64,000 nucleotides of DNA from Phallus indusiatus (Eukaryota; Basidiomycota; Agaricomycetes; Phallales; Phallaceae), in the NCBI GenBank assembly GCA_027605045.1, contig JAQFWX010000010.1:810879-874878 (forward strand), in the 5' to 3' direction. Both the position numbers and the translations under genes were made by a program. Below the pieces are notes generated by a model. The model worked only from the letters and a program-made list of their open reading frames with translations. It had not been told where the DNA came from and searched no databases. Positions 60,886 to 64,000 of this stretch are shown here, piece after piece (positions within the stretch are counted from its first letter, which is position 1; each line of letters starts with the position of its first letter).

Positions 60886-62574
60886 ATGGCTCCTACTACC
60901 AGGAGTCAGAGTGCACCAGATCGTGGTACACCTGATTCCAATCAGCCTGACCCACCCGGGCCAGTGCAAACTGAAAATCCCGACCCGTCTAGGGAAGGAA
61001 CCCTCGAAGGAGAGTCATCCACATGGGAGAGAGTGGATGCATCAACCCAAAATCCCACTCGTCCTGCGTCGCAGACGATGGACCATCAGCCCCAACTTGC
61101 TGATGAAGAAGATGAGGACGTAAAGTCCGTAGCATCTGGTCGCTCCAGACTTAGCATTAGGAGCGATAGGTCCATCCGAAGGGATGAGGCCATGAACGCT
61201 GTTCACGCATCGTTGCTCGATGGCGTGAGGAACGGGAATATGTCCCCGTCAGAACTGCAGAGACTAGCTCGATTAATCGAGAACGTCAACGCAGGAGTTG
61301 AAAACCCTGAGCCAGAGCCTGTTACCACGGGCACTGACAGGGACCAGGTCAGGACGACAGACTTGTCTCCTGAAGCAGAGCCTGCATGAGCACGCTCTGA
61401 CAAAGGAAAAAGCAGAGTGGTAGATCTGCCTGCACCAGGTACTGGATCTACCCGTCCTAGACCAGCAGGGCCGACAAGTCGCCTTGCATATCAATTCACA
61501 AACCCAGCCCCACAAGCTAGGTTTGTTACACTGACGGGACCGACATACGCCAGTCCGTCACCAGCAACAGCTGGCAATTCCCAATCCCCTGAGCCTGCAC
61601 CAACAGGCACCAGGCAACGTTCCCAGAATGCTACCCCAGGACCAAGTACGCGTCCTGTTAGACCTCCTACCCAAGGAGCTACAGCATATACAGCTCCTAG
61701 GAATCCCGGCCCCAAGATAGAGGCTGGCAGAGAAACAGTGAGACGGATGTACCGTTTCACAAGACGACCGCCTCACGAGTCTGACGCGGTTGGTGACTAT
61801 ATCGACACCGAGATAGCCACGCGACTGGTGAACCAGTCGCGAAATGGAGCACCCCCACGAGAGGATGCTGAAGTGGTCGCTCAAGCTGCCCTCGAATACC
61901 AGAGGATAGCAGGGCTACTCTCCGACAGAGCAATCCGTACACATGCACGGGCTGTGGAGGCGGCCACTAATGCACTCGAGGAAGCCGTAGCAGGCTCCCT
62001 CGAGACTGACACTCCCAACGAGCAGCAACTGCGGATCATACAAGATAGAATCCGCATCACGAGGGACGCGCGTATGAACGCGGTCCGCCATGCTCATGTG
62101 TTTGAAGGTGGCTATAATGCCATCACTGGCGATAGAATCCCATCGCCAGATCCAGCCACAAGCTCTAGTCGTCCAGATGACAGAGCGCCACCACCTGGCA
62201 GACAACTGCCAAGGCAAAGTGCTGAGCCCAGTGGGCATAGGCAACCTTCTGCAAATCCAGCAGAAGCACCGCGTATCGATACATATGATGGATACGCTCG
62301 TCAACCACAGTATGGCAAGGATCTCCGCACCACACCGTTCGACGAAGAATGTGCTGAAAGATTTGATCCTTTCAGCGACAACACCCCAGTACTCGAGGGC
62401 GTCATAGCCATGGTTCAAGAAGCCCTGATTGCAAACAGGGATATGATGCCAGGCAACTCGCCCCTCGCGAAAGCAGGAGCGAAGATTGGGCTCCCGCCCA
62501 CATACAGCGGCTCATCCAGAGCCGAAGACTTCGACAACTTTGTGTCAGGTCTATTACGCTGGCTACGCGTAAAC

Positions 62575-62972
62575 TGTTAGGGCTACTCAGCTCGCACTAG
62601 AGGGAGGGGATCCTAAGTACTATATTGGACGATAACTATACTACTCACCTAGAGGGAGGGGATCCTAAGAGAACAAGCTTAGGGACCCTCACTCTAGGGA
62701 CAGCGACTATATACATGAAAAACGATAACGCGGCGTGCGGCCCTGACACAGCTAAGTGCTAGGCGCCCGAACCGAACCTAAGCGACGTGATGTCACGGGC
62801 ATCACGCCGAGTACGAGCGCGCGACGCGCGCGAGTAAAGAAAGTGAAATAGAGGCAGAACAAGGAAACGGAAAGTGGAAGTAATGGACGGGAAATGTAAA
62901 TGAAATAGAAATAAACATATGCCGATGATAATAAATAAGGAAAATGAGGGGACGCGGTAGCGTACCCTGACA
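62575..62972 (+). repeat. Solo LTR (398 bp), family A, inside gag
   Basis: TGTTAGGGCTACTC .. GTACCCTGACA with a perfect 5-bp duplication TAAAC (62570-62574 and 62973-62977). The interrupted codons of gag (LRVN then HLLGEV) are continuous across the site once it is skipped. It contains the doubled CTAGAGGGAGGGGATCCTAA motif also seen in the copy at 56955. Confidence 0.9.
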
Positions 62973-63637
62973 TAAACCACCTGCTTGGAGAAGTCAGCCA
63001 AGCAGAGCAAATATCCTTTCTGGGCATGCGCCTAGAAGGGTTGGCCCAAGAATGGTTTACTCAAAACGTGGAGAGAGGCGTTCGCCCCCTCCACGAGTGG
63101 ACCCTAGTCCCCGCACTGCGGAGACTATATGATCGTTTCCTGCCACCCCACTCTAGAAGTGAGGTAGCGATTCAATTTGAACGCGAACGGCAGGGGTCGC
63201 ACTCTGTACACGAGTACATGAGCGCACTGCTCACGCTAGCCAACAGACTAGCGCACCCTCCTGATGACTACACATTCAGGAGGAGGTTCCTTGATGGGCT
63301 GAACCACAGCCTCGCCACTGAAGTAGCGTTCAGAGGCGGCAATCCTGAGCAGATGACTGCTAAGGAACTACTTCTACTGACAATTCAAGTAGAAGAGGCG
63401 TTCAAGAAACGCCGCTTGGTAGCGGCATCTCAAGGAAGCACTACCCGCCCAGCAGGTAGCAGTAGCGGAGGCAGTAGTAGCGGTAGTGGCAGCAGTAGCA
63501 GCCACAACAACTTGGTAAGGCAAGCGCATACCAACAATATGCGCTTGAACCAGAGGAACCACGGTTCCTCCACGCGTCCTCACGAGACGCGTACAAATGG
63601 TAACTGTCATGTATCTAGGGCACTTTTACCCAGCTCA

Positions 63638-63989
63638 TGTTAGGGCGACTCAGGGCACACACCTAGAGGAGGGAAAACCTAAGATCTATTGAGGGGCATC
63701 GACTAACTACTCACCTAGAGGAGGGAAAACCTAAGAGAACAAGCTTAGGTATCCCCCTCTAGGGAAAACGCATATAAGTACAGAGTCCGAGGCGCCCGAC
63801 TGATCCCTGTGGGATCCGAGGAGATACAAACAGAAATCGGAGCAGATCGAAGAAATCGAGAAATCGAGAAAACAATGAAAATAGTGGAAACAGCGAAATA
63901 TGGGAAATGAAGGAAATCGAAGTGCAAAATGAAATCGAAAGAAATTGAAAAGATCGAATAATCGGGCGAGGTGCTAGCGTACCGTAACA
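63638..63989 (+). repeat. Solo LTR (352 bp), divergent family A member, inside gag
   Basis: TGTTAGGGCGACTC .. GTACCGTAACA with a perfect 5-bp duplication GCTCA (63633-63637 and 63990-63994). It shares the doubled CTAGAGGAGGGAAAACCTAA motif and AAGAGAACAAGCTTAG with the other two but has a different 3' half. Confidence 0.88.
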
Positions 63990-64000
63990 GCTCAGCAAAA

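Larger units (their letters stand above)
60886..64000 (+). pseudogene. Gypsy-type gag, interrupted by a stop and two solo LTRs
   Basis: Starts MAPTTRSQSAPDRGTPDSNQ, with a long Pro/Ser/Arg-rich part, then the conserved capsid region: NKIGLPPTYSG-like IGLPPTYSG, FDNFVSGLLRWLRVN, SFLGMRLEGLAQEWF, LRRLYDRFLPPHSRSEVAIQFERERQG, YMSALLTLANRL, RRRFLDGLNHSLATEV. A Ser/Gly-rich tail follows. One in-frame TGA at 61387-61389 breaks the first third. Solo LTRs lie inside at 62575-62972 and 63638-63989; removing each with one target copy restores the frame. The gene runs off the window end. Confidence 0.82.

Noticed and set aside
61387..61389. In-frame TGA of gag as programmed readthrough
   Set aside because: Gag is already broken by two LTR insertions, so a decay mutation is the simpler reading.
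61203..61948. Long minus-strand frames opposite gag
   Set aside because: They are antisense shadows of a Pro/Ser/Arg-rich gag frame with no domain of their own.

Overview
This window reads as nuclear DNA of a mushroom-forming basidiomycete (Agaricomycetes). The reasons are genes broken by many short introns (about 50-60 bases, GT..AG), a NACHT-WD40 receptor, an F-box/LRR-like protein, several P450s, a DUF6535 membrane protein, and abundant nested DNA transposons and LTR retroelements. Gene models were spliced by eye from reading frame, splice dinucleotides and family motifs, so exon edges are good estimates and not proven. Family names come from recognised motifs; no database search was possible. 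| Layout. 0.9-6.3 kb: an intact P450 and an F-box protein, both on the minus strand. 6.7-9.2 kb: a cyclase-family gene (copy 1) that is a segmental duplicate of the one at 29.3-31.1 kb and carries a dead tail of the neighbouring Prp4-type kinase gene. 10.3-12.7 kb: a decayed duplicate of the 21.6-23 kb block (beta-trefoil-like gene plus dCMP deaminase), split by a 634-bp transposon with long inverted repeats and a 9-bp target duplication. 13-18.6 kb: a C2-like/NACHT/WD40 receptor. 18.6-24 kb: a dead dCMP deaminase exon, a MITE-like element, two small beta-trefoil-like genes, and the intact dCMP deaminase. 24.3-27.3 kb: two damaged head-to-tail P450s. 27.9-28.9 kb: a non-autonomous inverted-repeat element. 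29.3-42.5 kb: a gene-rich part with cyclase copy 2, a Prp4-type splicing kinase, a RING protein, a SUMO-motif hypothetical protein and an aspartic protease. 45.3-48.8 kb: a DUF6535 membrane protein. 49.6-54.7 kb: a candidate two-gene Tc1/mariner-type element (DD34E transposase plus a convergent SAM-like accessory gene) with a nested hAT-type MITE. 55-64 kb: retroelement graveyard with a 5'-truncated Copia pol, a Gypsy-type gag, and three solo LTRs of one family, each with a perfect 5-bp target duplication. | How it fits together. The host genes form no obvious single pathway. The stronger story is genome dynamics: two segmental duplications whose direction can be argued from carried-over gene tails, nested transposons that can be put in order, and a possible accessory gene inside a Tc1-type element. 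The most novel candidate is the convergent pair at 51.3-54.4 kb.
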